IMG/VR virus record: IMGVR_UViG_3300032080_000014
Location: 1 to 36,152 of that record
Length of the DNA stretch: 36,152 nucleotides
Strand: one strand, 5' to 3'
From: a virus
In this document: positions 1-8,500 of the stretch, in pieces
Position numbering within the stretch: position 1 is the stretch's first letter
Layout: every line of letters begins with the position of its first letter
Made by a program: the position numbers and the translations under genes
Notes under the pieces: generated by a model
Database searches by the model: none
Told to the model about the DNA's origin: nothing
The model's input: only the letters and a program-made list of their open reading frames with translations

Positions 1-48
1 GCCCTCCGGGGGGTTCCCGCCCGGCCATGCTATCGGCCACTCGGCCAT
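1..48 (-). CDS. 5' end of an unidentified virion or lysis gene (partial)
   Basis: Only the first 16 codons are inside the window. The ATG at 48 is preceded on the minus strand by a good ribosome binding site (AAGGAG, spacing 6) that overlaps the stop of the endolysin gene. The visible peptide begins MAEWPIAWPGG and is rich in Pro, Gly and Trp. This is too little to name a function; the place after an endolysin would suit a holin, a tail protein or a small hypothetical protein. Confidence 0.55.
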   Translation of the reverse strand, partial: MAEWPIAWPGGNPPEG

Positions 49-58
49 GTCAGGCTCC

Positions 59-1063
59 TTAGCTCAGCAGGGCCGCTTTGGTGCCCCAGACTTGCAGGAT
101 CGTCGCCTCGTCATTCGAGGCGACCGCACACTCCAAGCGTGAACCCTTCGGTATCTCTTGGTCGATATTGACGTGGCCCTTGAACGTGCCGTCCGCCGCA
201 CCGAGGATCGTCTGCGTGTAGTAGCCGGAACGCCGGGTGCCCGTGACGACGAAGAACTGGACCGTCAGTTCCTTGCCTGCCGCGAGTCCCGCGCCGCTGA
301 TGAACAGCGAACCTGTCATGAAGCCGCCACCGCCGTTCGCGAAGTCCGCGTTCGTTTTCAGGTCGCGGTCCTTCAGATACCACAGCTTGTCCTTGCCGAG
401 GCGCACGCCTCCGACAGGTACGACCTGTTCCTCGATTGCCTTTACCGTCATCGTCGTCTCCTTTGGTGGTGTCGGGGCGGGCTGTGCGCCGTCCATCTTC
501 TTCAGTTCCTCAGCGGCGTACCGGAGGAACCTCGTCCACTCGAACTGTACGCCGGGGTCGGAGCGGCTGATACCGGAATCACCGTGGGCGCAGAAGCCGG
601 GCACGCCTGCGCGGGCCTGTGCGCCCGTGATCCGCTTGAACGGGACGACGATCTTGTAAGCGTCCCGCATGTACTTCACGAAGTCCGCCGCCGCCCATGC
701 GAGGTTGCGGTAGATGCGGTCCCGGCGTCCCGCCTCGATGGTGTTCCATTCGCCCGCGCGGATCGCGGCTGAGATGCCGACCGCCCAGTTGTTCGTCTCC
801 GAGTCCTGCCACGTCTCGTACTCGTACGGTACGAGTTCCATGATCGAGTCGGAGTCAACGAGGGTGTGGTAGCAACCCCAGTCGGAGCGGACCCTGATGA
901 AGTTCGCGACACCTTCGGCCCCGGCGTCCGGGCCTACGTGGTCGATCATGTTCTCTGCGGTGTGGACGATGCACGTCCCGGTGAGTTTGCCGCGCACCCC
1001 GCGCCGGGGGTACACCCACTGCGCCTGATACGGGTTTGGATTGTCGAGCAGGTAAAAACCCAT
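59..1063 (-). CDS. Endolysin, N-acetylmuramoyl-L-alanine amidase (Amidase_2 type)
   Basis: 334 aa. Predicted to cleave the amide bond between N-acetylmuramic acid and L-alanine in the host cell wall during lysis. The N-terminal half (about 25-175) carries the zinc-amidase pattern: H34 in IVHTAEN, then H160 and D169 in the CAHGDSGISRSDPG segment, matching the two His and one Asp ligands of the Amidase_2 family. A Pro/Thr-rich linker near residues 195-204 leads to a C-terminal domain of about 130 aa that looks beta-rich and may bind the cell wall; I do not recognise its family. The ATG at 1063 was chosen because AGGAG sits 6 bases upstream; a longer reading frame to 1081 lacks this. A palindrome copy lies 27 bp upstream. 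A second strong start lies inside the gene at 451. Confidence 0.88.
   Translation of the reverse strand: MGFYLLDNPNPYQAQWVYPRRGVRGKLTGTCIVHTAENMIDHVGPDAGAEGVANFIRVRSDWGCYHTLVDSDSIMELVPYEYETWQDSETNNWAVGISAAIRAGEWNTIEAGRRDRIYRNLAWAAADFVKYMRDAYKIVVPFKRITGAQARAGVPGFCAHGDSGISRSDPGVQFEWTRFLRYAAEELKKMDGAQPAPTPPKETTMTVKAIEEQVVPVGGVRLGKDKLWYLKDRDLKTNADFANGGGGFMTGSLFISGAGLAAGKELTVQFFVVTGTRRSGYYTQTILGAADGTFKGHVNIDQEIPKGSRLECAVASNDEATILQVWGTKAALLS
449..464 (-). promoter_or_regulatory. Internal ribosome binding site and start codon inside the endolysin gene
   Basis: On the minus strand AAAGGAGACGACG directly precedes an in-frame ATG at 451 (residue 205 of the amidase), exactly at the linker/C-terminal domain boundary. 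Translation from here would give a separate 130-aa C-terminal domain. Confidence 0.5.
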
Positions 1064-1090
1064 GTCGTCTCCTGTAGGCAAGAAAGCGGG

Positions 1091-1106
1091 TGTCCAAGCT
1101 TGGACA
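1091..1106. repeat. 16-bp palindrome, canonical copy 1
   Basis: TGTCCAAGCTTGGACA, in the gap between the tail protein stop and the endolysin start, 27 bp before the endolysin ATG. Confidence 0.95.
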
Positions 1107-1126
1107 CCCGCCCCCTTTGGTTAGTG

Positions 1127-2041
1127 CTAGGACACCGTGACGGACTTGGAGAACACGGACGAGCCGCGCCTGCCCGTCAGAGTGTACGTTCCAGCCGCCG
1201 CGTAAACCTTCGTGTACGAGCCGGTTGCGGCGTAGTCGAACGTGCCGTCCCCGAAGTCGTAGAAGATCGGATCGGTGCCAGCCGGTGTCGGCGCGATAGC
1301 AACCGACAGCCCGGTGTTGGTGGTGGTCAGGCCGGTCAGCGCGGGCTTCGACGGATCGAGGACCGGGATCGCACCCGAGTACACCGCAGGCGGCGCAACT
1401 TCCACCGTCATGATGCGGCGATGATCGTTCGCCTTCATCGGCACCCGCAGGACAGCCGGGAGTCCGCCGACGAGTTCGACCGGGTACGGGCCAGCGCCCC
1501 AGCCCGAACCGTTCTTCGTCGCCATGCCAGTGACCGTGAACGTGATCGCCGCGTTCTCGATGGTGACATCACCGATCACGCCGCCGCCGAGGAACGGGGT
1601 CAGCACGTAACCGTACTGGCCCTGCGACCCGGTAGCCGCCGCCTCGGTGGTGGTCGCCCCGAGCCAGACTTCCAGCGCGAAGTTCACCGCCGTCAGGTTT
1701 ACGTCCGTGGACTCCGTGATACCAATGGCCCGGCCACCGGCATCGAGCACCACATCCTGTCCGGTCAGAATCTCGAACAGCGCGAAGTCCACTTCACAGA
1801 ACTCCGCTTCGACGCCGAACCCGTTGAACGTGGGTGTGGCTGGCTCGAAGATGCACGTCTCGCCACCGGCGTTTGGGAGGATGATCGACTCACCCTCTTC
1901 GACGTTCGTGGTGTACGAGACATTGACGTAGCCCTTAGTGGTTACAGCGCCGTTGTCTCCGTAAATCGGACGACCGTTCGCGTCAACGATTGTGGCCCTC
2001 AACCTCCGTCCCCGGAGGTAAGAGACTCTCTTGGAACGCAT
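1127..2041 (-). CDS. Probable major tail protein with C-terminal PKD/Ig-like domain
   Basis: 304 aa. The protein is beta-rich and Gly/Thr/Val-rich, with a core segment (EVDFALFEILTGQD, about residue 87-100) of the kind seen in tail-tube proteins. Residues about 225-304 form a PKD-like domain, with YDFGDGT followed by Y.. AAGTYTLT and a final beta strand; such decoration domains are common at the C-terminus of siphovirus tail-tube proteins. The ATG at 2041 overlaps the previous stop by one base (TAATG) and has GGGAG upstream. Position after capsid genes and before the endolysin supports a virion role. It could instead be a head decoration or minor tail protein. Confidence 0.6.
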   Translation of the reverse strand: MRSKRVSYLRGRRLRATIVDANGRPIYGDNGAVTTKGYVNVSYTTNVEEGESIILPNAGGETCIFEPATPTFNGFGVEAEFCEVDFALFEILTGQDVVLDAGGRAIGITESTDVNLTAVNFALEVWLGATTTEAAATGSQGQYGYVLTPFLGGGVIGDVTIENAAITFTVTGMATKNGSGWGAGPYPVELVGGLPAVLRVPMKANDHRRIMTVEVAPPAVYSGAIPVLDPSKPALTGLTTTNTGLSVAIAPTPAGTDPIFYDFGDGTFDYAATGSYTKVYAAAGTYTLTGRRGSSVFSKSVTVS

Positions 2042-2721
2042 TACTTATCTCCCTCGGTTTCGGACTGGAAAGCCTTACGATTCTTTCCCGCCTTCTCCGC
2101 GTCGAGCACCCGCTGGCGTTCCTGATCGTTGGCATTTTCGAGGTAGTCCCACACCTCATCTACGGTGTGGTCGCCCGGATCGAACTGCTCCGAGTCTGCC
2201 TCGTCATCCCCATCCTCCACTTCCGCCCGTGGCGTGGGCGTAGCGTCTGGATCGGGAGTCTCGCGCCGGGTGGCCTCGGCTTCACGCCGGGCGTTGTCAC
2301 CCTCGTTGGCTTCGCGCCGGGCCTGATTCGCGGTCCTGACATCGAGTTGCGCCTCGTCGTCCGGCTGGACGGTGGCTTCCTCCGGTGTCGGCTCGTCGCC
2401 CTCGGGGGACGCCTGCCTCTCCGCATCTTCGTTGGCTCTGCGCGTCTGCTCGTCCGCGTCCTGCGAGAGTCCGCCGACGTTCGTTGCCTTCTTCGGGTCC
2501 GTCGTCGTGCCCGGCTCTGTGGGAACCGCAGGCCGGTCAGCGCCGGTCTTGGAACCCTCGGGTGCGATCTTCGACGGGACGATGTAACCGTGGGATGTCG
2601 TGACGACCTCAGACGCATCGAGGCCAGCGGCCTCAGCGGCTTCGATCAGTTCGCGTGCTTTTGCCTCGGAACGGCCGGGAACGAAAGATTCGCCGTCGTT
2701 GAGCGGTGGGTTTACTGCCAT
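2041..2721 (-). CDS. Acidic, low-complexity protein in the head-tail gene cluster
   Basis: 226 aa. The first ~55 residues look folded (SEAKARELIEAAEAAGLDASEV, then a short strand HGYIVPSK), resembling a small helix-hairpin unit. The rest is dominated by Asp, Glu, Arg, Ala, Pro and Thr and is probably disordered, ending in a Lys/Arg/Gln-rich helix. The start has an excellent AAGGAG. It may be a head-tail linker, an internal capsid component or an assembly factor; no family is recognised. Confidence 0.55.
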   Translation of the reverse strand: MAVNPPLNDGESFVPGRSEAKARELIEAAEAAGLDASEVVTTSHGYIVPSKIAPEGSKTGADRPAVPTEPGTTTDPKKATNVGGLSQDADEQTRRANEDAERQASPEGDEPTPEEATVQPDDEAQLDVRTANQARREANEGDNARREAEATRRETPDPDATPTPRAEVEDGDDEADSEQFDPGDHTVDEVWDYLENANDQERQRVLDAEKAGKNRKAFQSETEGDK

Positions 2722-2731
2722 TTCAAACTCC

Positions 2732-3487
2732 TTAGATTCCGACGAGAATCGCCGCTACGAAACAATCTGCTGTGGTGACGTACGTGTTCTCCATCAGCGT
2801 CAGCACCCGGTTCGCCTTCAGTGCCGGGCCTTCCGCCACCGTGGGTGTACCGCGCCAGATGTTGACGTTGCCCGTGATGTAGAGCCACGCCGTACCCTCA
2901 TCAATGTCCACCGCGCCGGGGCCTTCGGTCCTGTACCCGCCGCCGTTGGCGATGGGGGTTCCGTTGCCCGAGTGGAACGTCCAGTTGTTTTTGTCGATCT
3001 GAAGTTCCGGGATCAGCGCGGTAGCGAAGCGGTTGCCGTGGATGATGGGCAGGCCGCTGTAGTTCTCAGATGCGTACTGCTCCAACAGGCCAATGGCGTG
3101 CTTCATGTTGGTGACGGGAATGCCCACGGACGGGGTGATGTCCACGGTGTCGGGGCCGTTCAGGACGTTCGCCTGAAACCCTTCCTCAACACCGAAAGAC
3201 TCCCCGGCCTCGAACGCTTCCCGTATCAGGGCCTCCGATGCGCCGCGCTGAAACAGCGAAGCGTCGATGCCCCGGTAGATGGTGAACGGTGCGCCCTTCA
3301 CGATGCCCCGGTCGTCGAATACCTTGTCCTGCCCCTCAACGTAATGCCGGGACTGGCCGCACAGGGCCGACTGGTACTGGACGCCGTAGTACAGTCCTTC
3401 GGGCAGTCCGTTTTGCGGGGTGACAACACTCAGCAATCCACCACGCGCCCGTGGGGCGGATGGTGCATCAATGGTGATTTCAGCCAT
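2732..3487 (-). CDS. Virion-associated protein next to the major capsid gene
   Basis: 251 aa, unidentified. It has an N-terminal arm (AEITIDAPSAPRARGG), a mixed alpha/beta core with an acidic helical stretch (ALIREAFEAGESFGVEEGFQ) and a hydrophobic C-terminal strand pair ending VAAILVGI. The position between the major capsid gene and the tail protein suggests a structural protein (decoration, head completion or second capsid component). The ATG at 3487 follows GGGGGTAAGG. A weak hairpin separates it from the capsid gene, so its level may differ from that of the capsid protein. Confidence 0.55.
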   Translation of the reverse strand: MAEITIDAPSAPRARGGLLSVVTPQNGLPEGLYYGVQYQSALCGQSRHYVEGQDKVFDDRGIVKGAPFTIYRGIDASLFQRGASEALIREAFEAGESFGVEEGFQANVLNGPDTVDITPSVGIPVTNMKHAIGLLEQYASENYSGLPIIHGNRFATALIPELQIDKNNWTFHSGNGTPIANGGGYRTEGPGAVDIDEGTAWLYITGNVNIWRGTPTVAEGPALKANRVLTLMENTYVTTADCFVAAILVGI

Positions 3488-3521
3488 TTGGCCTTACCCC
3501 CTTCCAAGGGTTGAACCGAGA

Positions 3522-3542
3522 GGATGATGGGCCACACCATCC
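3522..3542 (-). terminator. Short hairpin downstream of the major capsid gene
   Basis: In the minus-strand RNA GGAUGGUG and CAUCAUCC pair over 8 bp with one G-U and a 5-nt loop. No U-tract follows, so it is more likely an attenuator or processing site than a full terminator. Confidence 0.35.
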
Positions 3543-3554
3543 CCCCGGTCAGTC

Positions 3555-5291
3555 CTAGGCGACGGGAGCGTTGAAGAGGTTGTCGTTCGCGTCGAGCGTT
3601 GCGGCCCGGCGACCGTTCGCAACGAACGGCAGGCGGATACGACGGCCTTCGCCACAGGGGTTGGTCATCAGGACGCCCTGCTCCACGAAGAGGTGAACGT
3701 AGTCGTTCTTCTTCAGGTTCACGGAGTCGTAGATGGTGTCCAACTGGATCACGTCGGCCACGCCACGGACGTAGGTGCCAGCGGGGTACAGGATGACCTC
3801 GATGGTGTCCGGGTAGGTCAGTGCCAGCCCGGTCGTGCCGTCCAGCGGGATGTCCTGATATGCGCGGAGCCACTGGGGCCTGATGTTCCGGGACGTGAAC
3901 AGGGAGTCGATCTGCGCGTCGGTGACGGACAGGGTATCGACGCCGGTACGGTTCGCGAGGTCGGCGCGGATGACGGCCTTGGCCCACGACGGGATCAGAG
4001 CTTCGAGAGTCTGATTGTCAGCCATGCTGTTCCGCTGACGCTCACCGATGGCGACCAGTTCGAGGACGTGCGCGAGGTCGAGCGCGTTGCCGAACCCGTT
4101 CGTGACGTCGATGGCGTTGCCGGTGAATGCCTGAATCTGGGTGATGGTTTTCTGTGCCATCTTGACCCGGTGCGCGGTCAGGAGCAGGCGGGCGTAGCGC
4201 TCCACCAGTTCCGGCCAGCCCGCGCGGAGCAGGAGGCCAGCCTCCATCATGACGCCCACAGCGTCGAGGCGCTTCTCGATGAAGTCCGGCACCTCGGGAC
4301 GGAGCGACGTTTTCTGAACCACGCCGGCCTCGGCCACAGCTTCGGTCATGTCCCAGAAACCGGTCGATGCGTTGAACACATCCGCGAAGGACGGGCCACG
4401 GGTGTACTGCACACCGCCACGGGTGATTGTGACCTCGGGGACGGTGATGAGTCCGTCGATGGATTCAAGTTCGCAGAAGTCGAGGGAAGTCTCAGACGGT
4501 GCGCCCCATCCGCCAGCGGCTGTCAGCGATCCGCCTTCGAGGCGGGATTCGAGGGACGCGGCGTAGAGCAGTTCGCTGTCGTTGCGGAAGTCGCGGTTCT
4601 CCTGCGAGTACACGTTGTCCGCGAGGCTGAACTGAAGTGCGCCCTGCCGAAGCTGGACATCCTTCTGGAAGCCTTTCGGGAATCCGTTCAGCCGGGCCTG
4701 AATGGCGCGGGACGCTTCCTTCAGGTTCTGGAACTCCTGCCCGACGCTGAACTGGCCGAACTCGCCAGCGGCGCGGACCTTGCCGGACGGGCCGGGCACC
4801 CGGCGCTTGTCGGGAGTGTCGGGGGATTTGCGTGCGGCGCGGGATGCGGTGCCGCGACGGAGGGATGCGTGCTGTACGGCTGGTTCGCGTGCGCCTTCGG
4901 GTTCACCGACAGGCTGACCGGCAGGCATTTCGTCGCCGCGCGGCTCGTCGCCTTCGAGTCCGCCGTCGTCGCCGCCGTCGTCTCCGTCGTCCCCGTCATC
5001 ACCGTCGTCGTCGCCGTCCTTCTTGGCTTTCGGCGGGTTGACCTTGGAGCGGAGAGCGGCAAGCTTGTCGGCCTTCTCCTTCGCTTCGCGTTCGCGTCCC
5101 TGCGAAATGACCTCTGCTTCATCGAGGGCAGAGCCGATGATTTCGAGTTCGGCAATCTCGTCCGGGCTGAGGTCTTTGTCGTCCTTCGACGCGAGTTCCT
5201 TGCCCCGCTTCAGGGCATCCTCGGTCAACTGTGCAAGCGCGTCGTCGTCGAGGGCCTTGATGTCCTCCGGCTTGGCGAATGGCTTAGTCAT
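3555..5291 (-). CDS. Major capsid protein (HK97-fold type) with acidic N-terminal extension
   Basis: 578 aa. Residues 1-180 are highly charged: Lys/Glu-rich helices, then a run of Asp/Gly repeats (about 85-115), then an Arg/Pro-rich link. This looks like a scaffolding or delta domain fused in front of the capsid subunit. The remainder has the length and pattern of an HK97-like major capsid protein and contains VQYTRGPSFAD and a C-terminal beta-rich end. No separate scaffold gene is seen, and the upstream polyprotein carries a prohead protease that would be expected to remove such an extension. The ATG at 5291 was preferred over the ATG at 5321 because TAGGAGAG lies just upstream of it. A strong RNA hairpin lies in its leader. 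Confidence 0.75.
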   Translation of the reverse strand: MTKPFAKPEDIKALDDDALAQLTEDALKRGKELASKDDKDLSPDEIAELEIIGSALDEAEVISQGREREAKEKADKLAALRSKVNPPKAKKDGDDDGDDGDDGDDGGDDGGLEGDEPRGDEMPAGQPVGEPEGAREPAVQHASLRRGTASRAARKSPDTPDKRRVPGPSGKVRAAGEFGQFSVGQEFQNLKEASRAIQARLNGFPKGFQKDVQLRQGALQFSLADNVYSQENRDFRNDSELLYAASLESRLEGGSLTAAGGWGAPSETSLDFCELESIDGLITVPEVTITRGGVQYTRGPSFADVFNASTGFWDMTEAVAEAGVVQKTSLRPEVPDFIEKRLDAVGVMMEAGLLLRAGWPELVERYARLLLTAHRVKMAQKTITQIQAFTGNAIDVTNGFGNALDLAHVLELVAIGERQRNSMADNQTLEALIPSWAKAVIRADLANRTGVDTLSVTDAQIDSLFTSRNIRPQWLRAYQDIPLDGTTGLALTYPDTIEVILYPAGTYVRGVADVIQLDTIYDSVNLKKNDYVHLFVEQGVLMTNPCGEGRRIRLPFVANGRRAATLDANDNLFNAPVA

Positions 5292-5350
5292 GTCTATCTC
5301 TCCTAAGAGACGTAGTGGCATGTGTGGTCAAAACTTGAGGGTATAAACGA

Positions 5351-5411
5351 CATGCGGCCTACGGCCAGAGAGATGTCTTACTGCTCGACATCGTAGACCG
5401 TAGACCGCATG
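5351..5411 (-). promoter_or_regulatory. Long nested hairpin in the leader of the major capsid gene
   Basis: In the minus-strand RNA the 14-nt arms at 5411-5398 and 5364-5351 pair completely, with a single U-G wobble; on the plus strand the same position would be a mismatch. Inside it, GAUGUC and GACAUC (5392-5387 and 5377-5372) form a second 6-bp stem with a 9-nt loop. It fills the gap between the 49-aa CxxC gene and the capsid gene, 60 bases ahead of the capsid start. Confidence 0.6.
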
Positions 5412-5415
5412 TTCG

Positions 5416-5565
5416 CTACTGAGGATCGACGGAACCACCTTCGCGGGCCTTCGCCGCGTTGGCCTCGATCTTGGAGAAATACACCTTGGTCGAGCCGTCA
5501 GGTTTGGTGTGGACGTACGTCACTTTCTTCTCGCGTGTGCTCCCGCAGGAACCGCAAGGTGTCAT
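5416..5565 (-). CDS. Small CxxC protein between the capsid polyprotein and the major capsid gene
   Basis: 49 aa, beginning MTPCGSCGSTREKK and containing a beta-hairpin-like middle (VTYVHTKPDGSTKVYF) and a short Ala/Lys helix. The ATG at 5565 overlaps the polyprotein stop by four bases (ATGA), so translation is probably coupled. Similar tiny CxxC proteins occur at this place in many actinophage head operons, but their function is not known to me. Two Cys could help bind a metal in a dimer. Confidence 0.65.
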   Translation of the reverse strand: MTPCGSCGSTREKKVTYVHTKPDGSTKVYFSKIEANAAKAREGGSVDPQ

Positions 5566-8500
5566 GGTTGCTCCTTCTCTGTGAAGCGGGCCTTCGCCCT
5601 TTGTGCGGCCTTGGCGAGTACCTTCCCGCGTGCCTGATGTGCGCTTGCGAGCAGGGACTGTTCTTCGAGGTACGCCTTCATCTTGGCGCGGAAGTCGTCG
5701 TCGAGGATGTCGGCCCCGGTGTGCGGGATCGACAGGGCCACGACAGATTCGACGTAACCACCGGACGCGACCAGCGACGGGCGCGGGATCGGGAAGCCCG
5801 GCACGTTGACCGCGAGCGCGGCCACCATTTCGAGGTTGACCTGCCCCCGGACGATCTTCTTCCGCCAGTCACCGGAGATGGCCGACGCACGCAGAGCGTG
5901 AATGTCCTCGTCGGAGACGCCCGGCCTGATGATCCCGGCAACGGCGATGCCGTAGTCATCCTCGTAGGCGCACACATCCGCGACCGCGTAGCCGGTGTTG
6001 TCGTAGTGCGAGGCGGCGGCGCGCAGGTTCATGTGCCCGTCAGCGTGCCCGGTGCCCATCGTGATCTGCCCGACCGCGACCATGCCAGCATCCGTGAGGA
6101 CAGCGCCGGTCTGGAAGTCGCCGTAGTCGGTGAGGGAGTGTGGTGCCGTCTTGCACTCATCCTCGAACCCGATGTGGCAGGTGTCCCATGTGGCGATGTG
6201 CCCGTAGACCCTGCCGTCCTCCGTGACAGTGAACGGTGTGACCTGCTTCAGGTTCGGGTTGGTGAAGTATTCCACCGGGAGCTTCTTGGTGCCCACCGAG
6301 GCGACAAGACTTACGGCGGGTGCCATCTTCTCTTCTCCTGACATTGCTTCTGTCCTTCCTGCGGCCTGTCCGGGCCAAGCCTTCAAGGCCCGGTAGTGGA
6401 GGTTGGCGCAGAGGCCAGCCAGCCAGTCGGGGTTCTGCACGTACTTCACGAGTTGGGTCCGGCAACGGTTGAAGTCGCCGGGTGCGCCCCAGCCGATCTT
6501 CGCCGCGCCGCGACCGTCCACCCAGTAGTCCGTGATCTTCGTGGTCGGCTGTGGATGGGTGATCCAGCCGGGTCCGTCCTTGGTGTGCCGGGGGACCGGC
6601 GCGAACTCCAAGCCGTAGTCCCCTATCCGGTCAATGTTGCTCTCATCCGGTTCACCCCCCGGCACACTCTTTGCGGCGTCCGCTTTGGCCTGTTCGAGGT
6701 GCGCGTCACAGGTCGGTACGAACGCCATGCCCTCCGAGTGGAGGACGTACTTGGTGGCAGGCTCATCGCCGTACTTGCACTTCGGCGGCGTCCCGTCCTT
6801 GTTCACGCCGGGCGCGTCAGCGTCAGCGAACGCCTCCCAAACCAGAGAGGCGGCAACCTTGTCGGCCGGTTCCTCCCCGATCTGCTTGTACGCGGAACGC
6901 AGAGCGGCCTTCGCCTTCTGCTTCGCCTCGGATGGGGCGTCCACCTGATTGAAGCGTGCGGCGGCGGCGTGGACAGCGGCCCGGTTGATTGCCCCACCGG
7001 GTTCCTTGATCGGCAGTTTGCACTCCGACTTCGACTTCGGCGCTCCGGTATGCGTGTGGAGAATGCAGGATGCGTGCCACTGCTCCGGGGTGAACCGTGA
7101 CGCGGACCCGTCCCAAGGTTCCTCGGAGACGAACGTCTCAGACTGTCCAAGCTTGGACACCTCGACGAGCGGCGGCTGTTCAGCCGGTTCCTCCACATCC
7201 GACCACAGGCCAAGATCGAAGTACGCCTCAGCGAACGCGGGGATCGCGACGATGGTGGCGCTGGCAATCCTGCCCTTCGAGAAGATGACGCCCTCTTCGT
7301 TCGGCTCAGCCGCGAGTTCAGCTTGGTCTACGTCCACGGACACGCCCCGCAGGATGTTGTTGGCGCGGAGCCGGATCACCTCGTACGCCTCGGGTGAAGT
7401 GTCGAAGTGGCCCTCGGCCTTGATGAGTCCGTTGTCCCTGAAGATGCGCTCGATGCGCGCGACAGGGAACGAACCGCCGTGGCGTTCCTCGTCCCTCGGC
7501 TGGTGCTTCAGCGGCAGGGGAAGGTCGCGGTTGGTCAGCGACCCCAGCGCGAACTGGCGCTTGTCGCCGGACCACACGCCTTCCGGCGCGAGCACCCCAT
7601 GCCACGGGACTTCGATCAGGGCCTCTTCGTCGGGAACTTGCGGCGCGTCCTCGTCGATGTCGTCGATCAGTTCGGCGTCGAATGTCTCCCGCTCACCGCT
7701 GGCCGCTTCTTCTGCGGGAGGCACAGCTTCCTTGTCCTCCACGTTCGGTGTTGCAATCTCAGGCACGTCGCCTCCAAGGGGAAACTCGGTCTGGTCCGGC
7801 CCGTACCAGAGCGCGAGCCGGTCGAAGGTGATGCTGTCCTGACGGTCATCCGACTTCGGCGGTGCGTCGGCATAGCCGAGCGTCAGGTGTGGAATCCATG
7901 CCGGGAACTGCTCAACCCCGTCGTGGATGGCCCGGACCTCATCGGTTCCGAGAATCGCGCCGCGCATCGTCGCCAGTTCGGCGGCGTCAACCAAGACAAC
8001 CTCAGCCTCGTCAGCACCCAGTACGCCCTTACCGCTGACGCTCTCAGTGACCGGGCCTTCCACGGCGGCGGCGACAGACTGGATGATCTTCTTCACCGGC
8101 TCCGGGTCGAACGTGGCATCCCCGAGGAACAGGAGCGTGACGTGCGCCTGATCCTCGCTGGACACCTGCGTCGTCCAGTCGCCTTCCGCTGGCAAAGCCA
8201 CCACGACTGCGGAGGTGGAAGGTTCCCCGCCAGTCGCGGCGGCAGTCAGTGCCATCTCTGTGTGCGTCGGCTGTGCGATGCACCGGCAGTTGATCCATAC
8301 CTCGGGCGGACCAACCGGCTCTCCGGGGTAGTGCAGGTTCTCGCCCTGCACGAGGAACGTCCCGCCGAGGGGGATCGTCTGGCCCTCGACTTCCTTGTGG
8401 GCCTCCCGCACCGACGAGTCGTTCATGGTGCGCCATTCGAGGCCGACGCCCCCACCGGGATCGGAGGCGACAGCGGCTTCGGTCCCGGCATTCACTGCGG

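Noticed and set aside
1091-1106. Palindrome as a LexA box or phage attachment site
   Set aside because: It does not match the actinobacterial LexA core (GTTCG/CGAAC type), and 31 copies rule out an attachment site.
3693-5306. Long plus-strand reading frame antisense to the capsid gene
   Set aside because: It mirrors the minus-strand gene in a GC-rich genome, has no ribosome binding site and gives a low-complexity product; the same applies to 866-2125, 7407-8849 and the minus-strand frames at 27911-29371 and 32432-34054.
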